Below, piece by piece: positions 7,975 through 17,006 of a stretch of DNA of 64,000 bases. This stretch comes from Comamonas sp. JUb58 (GTDB lineage: Bacteria; Pseudomonadota; Gammaproteobacteria; Burkholderiales; Burkholderiaceae_C), in NCBI RefSeq assembly GCF_004364775.1, contig NZ_SOAL01000007.1, positions 124,001 to 188,000 of the forward strand, read 5' to 3'. How positions within the stretch are numbered: position 1 is the first letter of the stretch; each line of letters opens with the position of its first letter. A model generated the notes under the pieces. That model was not told the DNA's origin, did not search any database, and saw nothing but the letters and a program-made list of their open reading frames with translations. The position numbers were made by a program, and so were the translations under genes.

Positions 7975-9132
7975 TTACGGTGTTGATGAAATTGCTCTGA
8001 TTTTTGGCTCTATCCGTTTTATCAGAGCTTCCCAGTCATCAATCTGTATGGTTGTCAAATGTTTATTTTTTCCATAAAAATCCAATCTCCGAGAAATTGC
8101 CAAATCTAGCGATTTCGCATCTCCAGCAGGAAATAAAGCTTCTGGTACTTCGGAAAAAAGACTAGCCATTTCGCCTACATCAGAAACTACTACATCCAGA
8201 TTACAGGCCAGCATCTCATAGGCCTTTTGTGGAAAACAATAGCGACCGAATGGTGTATCTGGAATAGAGATAATGCCAATATCGAGCGCTCGAAATAAAT
8301 CGGGAACTTTTACATGATCTAGCATGCCTAGATAATGAACCCGCGCTCCCGATGGGGGGGGGAGGGATGGGTTGAAAGGACCAGCTAAGACAAGATGCAA
8401 TTGTGGGTAGCGAATGCTAAGCGTTTGCCATGCAGCATAAAGTGGTTCTATGCCTTTATCCGAAGTTAAACCCCCTGCGGTACCAATTAACTTGGCATCT
8501 AGAGGCAGCCCTAGCATCGAACGCGCATGTTCTTTCTGGCCTGGATGAAACAGCTGCAAGTTGACACTGCTTGGCATGGAAACAACAGCACCGCGAGCTG
8601 CATAATCAGTTAAAACTTTTTCCCGTAAAGGCTCGCTTGTTGTGATTACCAGATTTGCCTTTTGCGTGGTCCTACGTAAGGCTCGCACGAAACCGGGAAT
8701 CTTCGCTTGACCAAACCCTTCAAAGTTGTCGTACAGATCAATAACATAAGGGACCTGAAGACGTCTTGCGAGCCAGCCAGTCATGGCCACATGCGGTATA
8801 TCAGAGGCGCCTATAATGACATCAGGTCTATATGTCTGCAGCTCTCGCAATAGCCTACTGGGGTAAGCAAGCATTGCTAGCGTGGCCGCAATATTCCGTC
8901 CTATAGGGTAGGAGGACCATGACAATCTACCAGGCGCCGCATCATGTTGCCATACATGGTCAACTGTATGGTCTGTAGAGGAGGTAGATACAGCATGATA
9001 GTCAAGACAAAAAGCTTGTACCTCATGCCCGATCTTTGCAAGCTGATATGGAATCTCGTAGAGGCGCGCATAACGGTCGAGAATGACGTCTTTGCTCATA
9101 TAGCGTCGTTTACATAAAAAGACGATTCTCAT
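7975..9132 (-). CDS. GT4-type (GT-B fold) glycosyltransferase
   Basis: This is a 385-residue glycosyltransferase with the two-domain GT-B layout. The N-terminal domain starts MRIVFLCKRRY and contains VDLYDNFEGFGQAK-like donor-cleft sequence; the C-terminal domain has GTAGGLTSDKG and an E-x7-E-like segment around FGRYCFPQKAYEMLACN. It would add one sugar to a lipid-linked glycan in the cytoplasm. The chosen ATG gives the usual N-terminal beta strand; an earlier TTG at 9168 is possible, and neither has a clear ribosome binding site. It is the last gene of the minus-strand glycan cluster. Donor and linkage cannot be predicted. Confidence 0.78.
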   Translation of the reverse strand: MRIVFLCKRRYMSKDVILDRYARLYEIPYQLAKIGHEVQAFCLDYHAVSTSSTDHTVDHVWQHDAAPGRLSWSSYPIGRNIAATLAMLAYPSRLLRELQTYRPDVIIGASDIPHVAMTGWLARRLQVPYVIDLYDNFEGFGQAKIPGFVRALRRTTQKANLVITTSEPLREKVLTDYAARGAVVSMPSSVNLQLFHPGQKEHARSMLGLPLDAKLIGTAGGLTSDKGIEPLYAAWQTLSIRYPQLHLVLAGPFNPSLPPPSGARVHYLGMLDHVKVPDLFRALDIGIISIPDTPFGRYCFPQKAYEMLACNLDVVVSDVGEMASLFSEVPEALFPAGDAKSLDLAISRRLDFYGKNKHLTTIQIDDWEALIKRIEPKIRAISSTP

Positions 9133-9176
9133 TTTTACTAATGAAATTGATGTCAGTCTGAGCGCCAAATTCGACG

Positions 9177-10292
9177 TTAGGTGCGACGGATTGTGCTAAG
9201 TGAGTCCAAAATCTTTTGAGCAGAGGCAAGTGCTGCACCTATTACCTGATCCATGTTGTAGTAGCGATACTCAGCGAGCCGACCGACAAAAGTTACTTTG
9301 GACTCCTTCTCCGCCAGTTCGCAATAGCGCTTGAAAAGCGCTTCGTTGGTATCGCTAGGAATGGGGTAGTAGGGATCACCTTCGGCTTCGGGATACTCCC
9401 GCACAATAGACGTTCCCGTGTGCTCTTGTCCCGTCAAGTGCTTGAACTCCGTGATGCGCGTGTAGGCATGGTCATTCGGGTAATTGACTGTGCCCGCCTG
9501 TTGGAACTGCTGTACATCAGCCAAGTGCTGGTGTTCAAAGCGTAAAGAACGGTAGGGCAATGGGCCATAGCAGTGCTTGAAGTAAGCATCAATAGGGCCG
9601 GTATAGACAATGTGATCGTATCGACCCAAGTCTGTCAGTTCCGAAAAATCAATACCTAACTGAACATTGATGTTGGGATGGTCGAGCATTCGCTCAAACA
9701 TCTTTGTATAGCCGTGCAAGGGCATGGCCTGGAAGGTGTCCGTGAAATAACGGTCATCCGTATTGGTGCGCACAGGAATGCGCGCCGCTACCCCTGCTTT
9801 GAGTTGAGATGGATCTAGACCCCATTGCTTACGTGTGTAGTGAAGGAAGAACTTTTCGTACAGATCACGTCCGACGCTGTTTAGTACAACATCTTCACTA
9901 GTGCAGATTGGGTGTCGAGGCTCCCTCACGCTTTCGAAAAAAGCCGACGCACCAGTCTCGTCTAAGTCCAGCCCGTACAACTGGTTGAGCGTATCTCGGT
10001 TGATTGGAAAAGGGTAGTGTCGTCCTGCTACCACGCCCAGAACGCGATGTTCATATGAACGCCATTCCGTAAAGCGAGAGAGGAATTGGCACACCTTGTC
10101 GCTGTTAGTATGAAAAATATGTGGGCCATAACGGTGAATGAGAACGCCGTTAGCATCGACCTCGTCATAAGCATTGCCTGCAATATGAGGGCGTTTATCG
10201 ATCAGATGAACCATGTGTCCGGCATCGGCCAGCCCGCGCGCAATGGTGCTGCCGGCGAAGCCGGCGCCGGTGATGAGAGATATCTTGTTCAT
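9177..10292 (-). CDS. glf: UDP-galactopyranose mutase
   Basis: Glf (371 residues) is the flavoenzyme that converts UDP-galactopyranose to UDP-galactofuranose, the only donor for Galf in bacterial glycans. The N-terminal FAD-binding motif is slightly altered to GAGFAGSTIA, followed by HLIDKRPHIAGNAYDE and the conserved RYGPHIFHTN. Later motifs include EYPEAEGDPYYPIP and the C-terminal GRLAEYRYYNMDQ. Its ATG overlaps the stop of the upstream glycosyltransferase by 4 bases, which couples it to a protein that looks like a galactofuranosyltransferase. galE at the head of the same cluster could supply UDP-galactose. Together they indicate a Galf-containing surface glycan. Confidence 0.95.
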   Translation of the reverse strand: MNKISLITGAGFAGSTIARGLADAGHMVHLIDKRPHIAGNAYDEVDANGVLIHRYGPHIFHTNSDKVCQFLSRFTEWRSYEHRVLGVVAGRHYPFPINRDTLNQLYGLDLDETGASAFFESVREPRHPICTSEDVVLNSVGRDLYEKFFLHYTRKQWGLDPSQLKAGVAARIPVRTNTDDRYFTDTFQAMPLHGYTKMFERMLDHPNINVQLGIDFSELTDLGRYDHIVYTGPIDAYFKHCYGPLPYRSLRFEHQHLADVQQFQQAGTVNYPNDHAYTRITEFKHLTGQEHTGTSIVREYPEAEGDPYYPIPSDTNEALFKRYCELAEKESKVTFVGRLAEYRYYNMDQVIGAALASAQKILDSLSTIRRT

Positions 10293-11209
10293 CTAATTCT
10301 CCAAAAATCGTGACGTTTGCCTTTAATACCACTTATTCCATCAATAAAGCCTGCAATAAATGCATGGACTTGTGCTAACTTGCGAGGCTCTTTTAGAAGC
10401 ACCGCAATCAAGCGAATGAATGATCCTGGAATAGTTTGAGTGAAGAGCTTCATGCCGTAATAGGTGCGTGCAATTAACAAGCGATTGCGAGTGTCGTAAT
10501 ATCGCTTCCAAGGTGGAAGTGACAAAAATACTATCTCATGCCCTAATATTTTGAAAATAGTTGGATATGATTTGGGGTGTTCAATTCGGCTTTTTCCGGA
10601 AATGAAAATCGCTGCACCAGCATTTTGAGCGCGAATGCAATATTCGACATCGTCGGCTGCAATAAAAAAACCAGCATCTGGTAAGCCAATGCGGTTCACT
10701 AAGTCACGGTGAATCAGAAAACCTAAAAATGGAAGAGATCGCACTTTGGCATATGTTGGCACCTCATCAGCTCTGCTGATCTGCCCTAGTGGCGGGTCAA
10801 GCAAGTCTGTCAGCCATGACGTATCACTGCTATTTACAGCTAGTGATCCATAAATATTGTGCGGGTTATCTACCGTGCACATTAACTCTTCCAATGCATT
10901 CGGATGTGGTTTGGCATCATCATCCATCATCCAGATCCATTCGGATCCATTGTTGATGGCATGTTTGAGCCCTGCAGCGAAGCCGCCTGCGCCACCGGTA
11001 TTTTCACCCAGCGCGAGCAACTCTCCATTGGGAAGGTTTGCTGGCAGCCATTTTCTCACCCATTCCAGAGTGCCATCAGTAGAGAAGTTATCAACGACAA
11101 TCACGTGATTAATGGGGCATGTTTGCTCTGTTAGTGCTAATAGACACTTTTCTAAAAGTTTTTGACGATTGTAGCTAACAACAACAGTAGTGATTTTCAA
11201 TGCGGGCAT
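10289..11209 (-). CDS. GT2 glycosyltransferase, probable galactofuranosyltransferase
   Basis: This 306-residue protein has one GT2 domain: TTVVVSYNR, VVDNFSTDGT, the glycine-rich NTGGAGGFAAGL and the extended acidic motif WMMDDDAKPHP. The NTGGAGGFAAG and MDDDA strings are typical of GlfT/rhamnosyltransferase-like GT2 enzymes, and the 4-base overlap with glf makes Galf the best guess for the donor. The ATG at 11209 was chosen; a TTG at 11221, overlapping the previous stop by 4 bases, would add four residues. The C-terminus has amphipathic, basic stretches suited to membrane attachment. Donor specificity is inference. Confidence 0.78.
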   Translation of the reverse strand: MPALKITTVVVSYNRQKLLEKCLLALTEQTCPINHVIVVDNFSTDGTLEWVRKWLPANLPNGELLALGENTGGAGGFAAGLKHAINNGSEWIWMMDDDAKPHPNALEELMCTVDNPHNIYGSLAVNSSDTSWLTDLLDPPLGQISRADEVPTYAKVRSLPFLGFLIHRDLVNRIGLPDAGFFIAADDVEYCIRAQNAGAAIFISGKSRIEHPKSYPTIFKILGHEIVFLSLPPWKRYYDTRNRLLIARTYYGMKLFTQTIPGSFIRLIAVLLKEPRKLAQVHAFIAGFIDGISGIKGKRHDFWRIR

Positions 11210-11217
11210 GGCATTTT

Positions 11218-12147
11218 TCAATAATATTTGGGGCGGATTAGTTTTTTTAACTTGTAGCCAAATAAGTATTTGAGAGCTGGAATTCTAGCAGGGTGCGCTT
11301 TGTGAGTGATATGGCCGTAACGCAAAACGAAAAAAAACATAGATAGAGAGAAATAGCTATTCAGCCAAGTTTTCCATATTTTTAACGCATTGATTGTAAA
11401 ATCTTGATGCTTCCCTGGTATTGCCGCTAGCGCGGTAAACGTATTTTTATCTTTGACAATACCCTCTGCTTTAGCGCCATGGGTGTTTTTTCTAAATCGA
11501 AATGTTGCTGAAGATTGGTGCTGCCTCCAATCAACCAAAATCTCATCTATATAGTTAATGCCATTCCGATTTGCTGCGAGAAATGCGATTAACCAATCAA
11601 TGTAAGATGCGGTACTAAGATTTTCAGTGATCTGAAGCAGATTGCTCCGGAAAATCATGGCGTGACCAGAGATCGAAGTGCAGAATATCAAATTTCTAGG
11701 ATCTTTGCCTGAAACCATTTTCGATACTGTGTCAGAGTACTTTTTTCCTAAAGGGGTATTGGTATCGTCGATAAACCTGTTGTTGCAATAAGCCAGATCG
11801 GCATCACCAATGGATTCTACAAGGCGCCGAGTTTTGTTTGAATGCCATATATCATCTTGATCGCTAGGCGAGATGAAGTCACCTTTGCACTGCATGAAGA
11901 CGCGGATGAAGTTTCCAACATAACCACGATTGACATCGCGGACTAGTAGGCGGATACGACTGTCTTTTGCAGCATAGGCTTGCAGAATACCCCATGTGCC
12001 GTCAGTAGAGCAATCATCAGATATCACAATTTCCAGATTTTGATAATCCTGTGCCAGCAATGAATCCATCTGCTGTTCTAGAAACCTTTCTCCATTATAA
12101 GTTGCTAATGCGATGGAGATGAGCGGGTGTTTTAGTATATCAATCAT
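11218..12147 (-). CDS. GT2 glycosyltransferase
   Basis: This 309-residue GT-A protein begins with ISIALATYNGERFLEQQMDS and has VISDDCSTDGT and the metal-binding-type motif SPSDQDDIW. That pattern is common in rhamnosyl- and N-acetylhexosaminyl-transferases of O-antigen loci. The ATG overlaps the stop of the upstream glycosyltransferase by 4 bases (ATGA), which argues against a longer form starting 60 bases earlier. The C-terminal part (FFFVLRYGHITHKAHPARIP) is basic and may touch the membrane. The DNA is AT-rich relative to the housekeeping genes. The donor sugar is unknown. Confidence 0.8.
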   Translation of the reverse strand: MIDILKHPLISIALATYNGERFLEQQMDSLLAQDYQNLEIVISDDCSTDGTWGILQAYAAKDSRIRLLVRDVNRGYVGNFIRVFMQCKGDFISPSDQDDIWHSNKTRRLVESIGDADLAYCNNRFIDDTNTPLGKKYSDTVSKMVSGKDPRNLIFCTSISGHAMIFRSNLLQITENLSTASYIDWLIAFLAANRNGINYIDEILVDWRQHQSSATFRFRKNTHGAKAEGIVKDKNTFTALAAIPGKHQDFTINALKIWKTWLNSYFSLSMFFFVLRYGHITHKAHPARIPALKYLFGYKLKKLIRPKYY

Positions 12148-13118
12148 GTTTTTCGATCGGGTTGCTGGTGCTTGCGCAATAGTTTTCGATGCGGAAACAT
12201 CATCCATTCGATAAGCAACGGGGGCATGCTTTTTAGAGGAAATCGCTTGAAGCTACTGTCGGGTGGGATACTGTCGGGGGATATGGCAAGTATTTGCTTT
12301 ATTATTTTGTGCCAATAAATAGGTGCCTGTGGGAATTGAGTGTGTGCCATTTCCCAAAGTCTGTCTGTGAATGCTTTATTTATTTTCGGGGTAAGTTGTT
12401 CTGCTGTTTTAATATTGTTATATGCATGGAGCAATACTTCGGTTAATTTTTGATTAATGAGTAGGTAGTCTTGGCTTGTCGAGAGGCGTGGAGCATTGTG
12501 GTGAACCCACGCCCCTACAGGATGCTTGAAATGATGAACTCGAAGCTTGGCGCCCAAGCAAAATGGATTCAGTGCAAACTCCAAGTCATCACCTATTATT
12601 AAATTAGGATTCCAAGGGAATTTAACCCTTTTTTCTCGAAGCCACAAGAATGAATGCGATAGACTGAAAATATTAGGGTCAAGAATAGATTCAACGAAGT
12701 CAGATGAGTCTTTTGGGGCTTGCTGACGAAAAATCTGGTTGGATTCCGTCACCCAATTTATGCAGCCTTGGGAAACATCTGTACTATAGAGGTCTGCTTC
12801 CAGCAATTGATCGAGGGCTGCAGGCAAAAGATAGTCGTCATCATCCAAAAATCTGAGGTATTTTCCGCATGCACGGTGCATACCTGCATTGCGAGCAGTG
12901 CAGGCATTTGCTGTTTCAATAGGATGCCATGACACTCTTGGTTGCTTACGAAAAAATTCGGCCGCCTGTTTCCACTTCTCATCATATCCATTGGGGACGA
13001 TGATGACTTCCACATCTTCGGATGGTGCCGATGCCAATGCCGATTGGACTGACCGAGTAAGCAGGTGTGCTCGGTTGTGGGTAGGAATTACTACCGATAG
13101 CAATGGGGTTGAGCTCAT
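12144..13118 (-). CDS. GT2 glycosyltransferase
   Basis: This 324-residue protein has a family 2 GT-A domain: LSVVIPTHNRAHLLTRSVQS, VIIVPNG, the ARNAGM loop and the acidic motif RFLDDDDYLLP. Beyond about residue 220 the sequence is not clearly conserved and may bind the acceptor. It is the second gene after the FkbM methyltransferase (6-base gap) and overlaps the next glycosyltransferase by 4 bases. With the enzymes at 11218 and 10289 it forms a run of three GT2 genes, suggesting sequential addition of sugars to one glycan. The substrate is not predictable. Confidence 0.8.
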   Translation of the reverse strand: MSSTPLLSVVIPTHNRAHLLTRSVQSALASAPSEDVEVIIVPNGYDEKWKQAAEFFRKQPRVSWHPIETANACTARNAGMHRACGKYLRFLDDDDYLLPAALDQLLEADLYSTDVSQGCINWVTESNQIFRQQAPKDSSDFVESILDPNIFSLSHSFLWLREKRVKFPWNPNLIIGDDLEFALNPFCLGAKLRVHHFKHPVGAWVHHNAPRLSTSQDYLLINQKLTEVLLHAYNNIKTAEQLTPKINKAFTDRLWEMAHTQFPQAPIYWHKIIKQILAISPDSIPPDSSFKRFPLKSMPPLLIEWMMFPHRKLLRKHQQPDRKT

Positions 13119-13124
13119 GGTTTA

Positions 13125-13862
13125 TTAAAAATATTGAAGCGGTGCCATATCTTTTTTGCGGTAAATCACCGTATGCACCAATTTTGAGAAAGGTAAATAA
13201 CCTACTTGCTCTAGGTAAATGGCGATTTCACTGTTGCTTAGCGAATAATATGTTTCCCCAAGCTGTTCAATTAGAATATGGTCAGGGCGATATTTGGTCC
13301 AATCATTTGATTGAAGCACTTTTAGATCCATGCCCTCGACATCTATGCTCATAAAGTCGATGTGCTGTTTATCGGGGCAGTGCGTATCCAATATTGCCTT
13401 TAGCGTATCGGCGCGTACTTTGACGGTTTTGATAAATCCAGAATTGTCAGATATATCTTTTTTGCGACGTTGGGCCGTATCTGGGTCAGCGCTGTTCAAG
13501 CCTGGTTCGCCAAAAATGTGAAATTCAAGTGTCTCGCGTTTATTGGAGACGCACATTTCCAAATTTATGTCGCGAGGTCGAACGGCATTGAAAAGTCTCA
13601 TAACGCCAGGCTGCGCATCAATGTTGATTCCATTCCATCCCCGTTTGTAGAAGAAGAATGTGTTCGAAAATCGAGATGGATGATGGGCGCCTATATCAAT
13701 ATAGAAGCCTTTCATCTTTCCTGCCTCGATATTAATAATACGTTCCAATATTACGTCTTCGCCTTCTTGTGCGTAAATTGCATTTCTATATCGATTTATC
13801 TTATGAAGGATGTAGCGTATGGCAATAACGGTGCCCTCGGGGAGATACTTGGTTATTTTCAT
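13125..13862 (-). CDS. FkbM family SAM-dependent methyltransferase
   Basis: The 245 residues contain the FkbM methyltransferase domain. The SAM-binding motif I is FYIDIGAHHPSRFSNT, then NIDAQPGVM, and the C-terminal half has DFMSIDVEGMDLKVLQSNDW and PDHILIEQ. FkbM proteins O-methylate hydroxyl groups of polyketides or sugars; in a glycosyltransferase cluster the natural target is a sugar of the glycan. The gene lies between the flippase and the GT2 genes on the same strand. Its DNA is AT-rich, in line with a transferred cluster. Confidence 0.85.
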   Translation of the reverse strand: MKITKYLPEGTVIAIRYILHKINRYRNAIYAQEGEDVILERIINIEAGKMKGFYIDIGAHHPSRFSNTFFFYKRGWNGINIDAQPGVMRLFNAVRPRDINLEMCVSNKRETLEFHIFGEPGLNSADPDTAQRRKKDISDNSGFIKTVKVRADTLKAILDTHCPDKQHIDFMSIDVEGMDLKVLQSNDWTKYRPDHILIEQLGETYYSLSNSEIAIYLEQVGYLPFSKLVHTVIYRKKDMAPLQYF

Positions 13863-13896
13863 GGTATTTGATGATTTTTTTTATTCCATCAATTAA

Positions 13897-15633
13897 TTAG
13901 AATTTGGGATTCCTGGACCCGGTTTCATTTATTATTCTAAATATTCCAGTACATGCGCGTAGCGAAGTTTCTCTGTGTGCAATCACTATTATTGTTCTGC
14001 TGCTTGAAAGAGTGCGCACAGTTTCATTTACCGCCTCTTCTGTTTTCGAATCCAATGCACTGGTCGCCTCGTCCATCAGTAATACGGGCGGATCACGATA
14101 CAGCGCACGCGCAATGCCGATGCGCTGGCGTTGTCCTCCAGACAGGCGGATGCCGCGATCACCCACCAGCGTAGAGTACCCTTGGGGTAATTCATCCACC
14201 ACAAAGTCATGGATCTGTGCGGAGCGGGCAGCTCGCTTGACTGCCTGCATGTCGATGTCATCTGGTGGTACGCCAAATGCAATATTGGCGGCTACGCTCG
14301 TATCGCTTAAGTAGATGTTTTGCGGCACATAGCCAATGGCACGCTGCCAGGAATGCACGTTGCTGACGTCTATCCGCTGACCATCCACACTCAGCATGCC
14401 CGCTTGCGGTTGAAGCAGACCCAGTAAAATATCCATGAGTGTGCTTTTACCGCTGCCGCTGGCTCCGGCAATGCCTAGGCTAGTATTGGCCGGAATTTTT
14501 AGATCAAAGTCATACAAAACGGGTTTTTGGGGAGTCGATGGGTAAGCGTAAAAGATACCGCTCAGGCGTATTTCGTGCTGCGGACGCAGCATTTCGCTGC
14601 TTTGCTGTGTGGGCTCGTCGGTCAGCTTTATGTCGTTGTGAATGATGTCCAGCGTAGCGTTGGAGTATTGCAGCTTGGCAAACCCCCGATACATGATTTG
14701 CGCTGCGGGTAATAGCCGATATGCAGCAAAGCCATACATTCCAAGTGCGGGCAAAACATGAGCCACGTCGTTGCTCTGCTGAAGTAGGATCAGTGCGATG
14801 ATAATCAGCCCCGTATAGCCGGCGGCTTCCACGATGTAGAGCGGGGAAGCAGTAATGGTTTCAACCGACGCCATGTGGCGCGAAAATTCTCGCGAATGGC
14901 GTGAGTAAGTGCTCAGCCAGGCATCTGCAGTATGGGTGACCTTCACATCTTTTATGCTGGCCAGCGCCTCTGAACAACTTTTGTAGCGTCCCACATCTGC
15001 CTCCTGCCGTGCGTTCCCGGTTCGTCGAAGTCGGCCGCGCACCAGCAGATAGATAGTCCCATACAGCAACCCCACAGCTACAACAATGCCGGCGGCCATC
15101 CACGGGTCATAAGCCACGATCAGCGCGACCATCGCGAGCATGACAGTGCCATGTGCGATTAACTGTGCCAGAGGCTGCAGCAGGCTGAATGTGAGTTGGT
15201 CTGCCTCGGACAAGACGTTTTTGGACAGCTCGGCAGGATTCCGCATCAAAAAGAACTCGTATGGCTGGTGCAGGTAGCGCGACAGCAACCGCGCGCTAAG
15301 CGAGTGACGGAGCATGTAGATGAAGCGGTTGATAGTATGCAGCGTGACTGCCTTGAACAGTGACGATGCGATAACCAGCGCCATGGAAGTAAAGCCCAAG
15401 GCGATGATGAATGCGTTTGTGCTGGTAAAGCTAAAGTGCTGGTAGATTTTGCTTAGCCAGGCGTTCTCGTGAATTACGTCTGTGCGGGCCAGGACCGTTA
15501 AGAACGGCATGATTGAGATCACCCCTACCGTCTCAGCCAGGGCCATTAGTATGACAAGCATGAGCATCAGCACGGTTCTTCTCTGCTCACCTGGTGTGAA
15601 CAGTGTCCAGATTTTCTGCAGTGTGTTATGCAC
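13897..15633 (-). CDS. ABC transporter, fused permease and ATPase (PglK/MsbA-like glycolipid flippase)
   Basis: This half-transporter of 578 residues has six predicted membrane helices in about residues 15-310 and an ATPase domain after about 350. The Walker A is GASGSGKST (390-398); LSGGQRQRIGIARAL, the Walker B VLLMDEATSALD and the H-loop IAHR are all present, so it should be active as a homodimer. Length and layout match PglK/WlaB, which flips lipid-linked oligosaccharides across the inner membrane. Its place among glycosyltransferase genes supports that. The start is a GTG preceded by a GAAGAGG site, 14 bases after wbpA. An alternative is a lipid A exporter, but msbA is not usually inside such a locus. 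Confidence 0.82.
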   Translation of the reverse strand: MHNTLQKIWTLFTPGEQRRTVLMLMLVILMALAETVGVISIMPFLTVLARTDVIHENAWLSKIYQHFSFTSTNAFIIALGFTSMALVIASSLFKAVTLHTINRFIYMLRHSLSARLLSRYLHQPYEFFLMRNPAELSKNVLSEADQLTFSLLQPLAQLIAHGTVMLAMVALIVAYDPWMAAGIVVAVGLLYGTIYLLVRGRLRRTGNARQEADVGRYKSCSEALASIKDVKVTHTADAWLSTYSRHSREFSRHMASVETITASPLYIVEAAGYTGLIIIALILLQQSNDVAHVLPALGMYGFAAYRLLPAAQIMYRGFAKLQYSNATLDIIHNDIKLTDEPTQQSSEMLRPQHEIRLSGIFYAYPSTPQKPVLYDFDLKIPANTSLGIAGASGSGKSTLMDILLGLLQPQAGMLSVDGQRIDVSNVHSWQRAIGYVPQNIYLSDTSVAANIAFGVPPDDIDMQAVKRAARSAQIHDFVVDELPQGYSTLVGDRGIRLSGGQRQRIGIARALYRDPPVLLMDEATSALDSKTEEAVNETVRTLSSSRTIIVIAHRETSLRACTGIFRIINETGSRNPKF

Positions 15634-15647
15634 GGCCGTTTACCTCT

Positions 15648-16973
15648 TCAACCCCGTAGGACATTGGGTCCAGACAGTCGTCCACGCGTGTCGACAACCA
15701 GCTTTGCGTGCTCTAGCACTAGCGCGTAGTTGAAATTGTCGTGATCGGTCGCCAGTACTAGGCAATCGTAGCTGGCGATGTTGCCTGCATCGAGCGCAAC
15801 GGATTGCAAATCGAAGTGATAGTCACGCTTTCGCGGAAAAACTGGAACATGCGGGTCGCTGTAATCTATTTGCGCGCCTTTGGTCCGCAGCAAATCCAGA
15901 ATCTCTACCGCAGGGGATTCACGCGTGTCGTCTATGTTCTTTTTGTACGCAAGGCCAAGTACCAGAATGCGGCTGCCATTAATCGCCTTTCCACATTCAT
16001 TTAGAGCATCAGCAACTTTGCCCACCACCCACTGCGGCATGTAGTGATTGATCTCACCGGCAAGCTCAATAAACCGTGTATTGACTCCGTACTCTCTGGC
16101 CTTCCAGGTCAGGTAGAACGGATCGATAGGGATGCAATGGCCGCCTAAGCCTGGACCTGGCTTGTAGGGCACAAAACCGAAGGGCTTGGTGGCGGCCGCA
16201 TCGATCACTTCGTGGATATTGATGCCCATCTTGTCAGCCACAATCTTCATCTCGTTGACCAGGCCAATGTTCACACTGCGATGGATGTTCTCGAGCAACT
16301 TGGTCATTTCTGCTGCCTTGGTGCTGCTGACCGGGACCATGGTCTGAATGGCCAGCTCATACAAGGCCTGACCCAGTTGCAGGCAGGACGCAGTCATGCC
16401 GCCAATGACCTTGGGTATGTCTTTGGTGCCATAGTGGGGGTTGCCGGGGTCTTCGCGCTCTGGGGAAAACACCAGGGCGCAGTTGTGGCCGGGGACCAAG
16501 CCTTGGGTTTGCAAGCGGGGTGCAAGTATCTCTTCTGTGGTTCCTGGCCAGGTGGTGCTCTCCAGGCTCATCAACTGGCCTTCCTGCATATAAGGAAGCG
16601 CCGCTTCTACCGTATTGACGATAAAGCTCAAGTCAGGCTCACGCTGGGCGTTGAGCGGCGTGGGGACGCAGATGATCAACGCGTCGAGTTCCTGGGTTCG
16701 GCTGAAATCGGCCGTGGCCTCAAAGCCCTGTGACTGGGCAGCCTGCACCAGCGCTGGTGTCAAGCGCTCAATGTAGCTTTGGCCCTGGTTGAGCAATTGC
16801 ACTTTGTTCAGATCAATGTCAAAGCCGATCACTTTGATGCCTACTTCGGCAAAGCGCAGGGCCAGCGGCAGCCCGACATAGCCAAGGCCAAAAATACCAA
16901 CAGTGGCCCGGCCTGAGGCAATGCGCTGCCCCAGCCGGGTCAATGGGTTGGTGTTGTTGTCGATAGTGGTCAT
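15648..16973 (-). CDS. wbpA: UDP-N-acetyl-D-glucosamine 6-dehydrogenase
   Basis: WbpA (441 residues) oxidises UDP-GlcNAc to UDP-GlcNAc-uronic acid with two NAD+, giving an acidic sugar for surface glycans. The NAD-binding motif [10 protein letters not shown] starts at residue 29, the central region reads [13 protein letters not shown] and [15 protein letters not shown], and the catalytic cysteine is C280 in GGHCIPIDP. The string [20 protein letters not shown] and the C-terminal [10 protein letters not shown] match the WbpA/TviB branch more closely than WecC or UDP-glucose dehydrogenase. It is co-directional with galE (33-base gap) and the flippase gene. The epimerase-like gene at 6868-7965 could act on its product. 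Confidence 0.9.
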   Translation of the reverse strand: MTTIDNNTNPLTRLGQRIASGRATVGIFGLGYVGLPLALRFAEVGIKVIGFDIDLNKVQLLNQGQSYIERLTPALVQAAQSQGFEATADFSRTQELDALIICVPTPLNAQREPDLSFIVNTVEAALPYMQEGQLMSLESTTWPGTTEEILAPRLQTQGLVPGHNCALVFSPEREDPGNPHYGTKDIPKVIGGMTASCLQLGQALYELAIQTMVPVSSTKAAEMTKLLENIHRSVNIGLVNEMKIVADKMGINIHEVIDAAATKPFGFVPYKPGPGLGGHCIPIDPFYLTWKAREYGVNTRFIELAGEINHYMPQWVVGKVADALNECGKAINGSRILVLGLAYKKNIDDTRESPAVEILDLLRTKGAQIDYSDPHVPVFPRKRDYHFDLQSVALDAGNIASYDCLVLATDHDNFNYALVLEHAKLVVDTRGRLSGPNVLRG

Positions 16974-17006
16974 GGTGAGAACGCGAAAAATTACGGTGAG
17001 CAGCGG

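Noticed and set aside
8350-8370. Run of nine Gs as a phase-variable tract in the glycosyltransferase gene at 7975-9132
   Set aside because: The frame is intact and the run lies in a variable loop. A G9 tract can slip, but the evidence here is one tract in one sequence; strain comparison would be needed.
13897-15633. Type I secretion ATPase
   Set aside because: No HlyD-like adaptor, C39 peptidase domain or RTX protein is nearby; the glycan context and size fit a PglK-like flippase.
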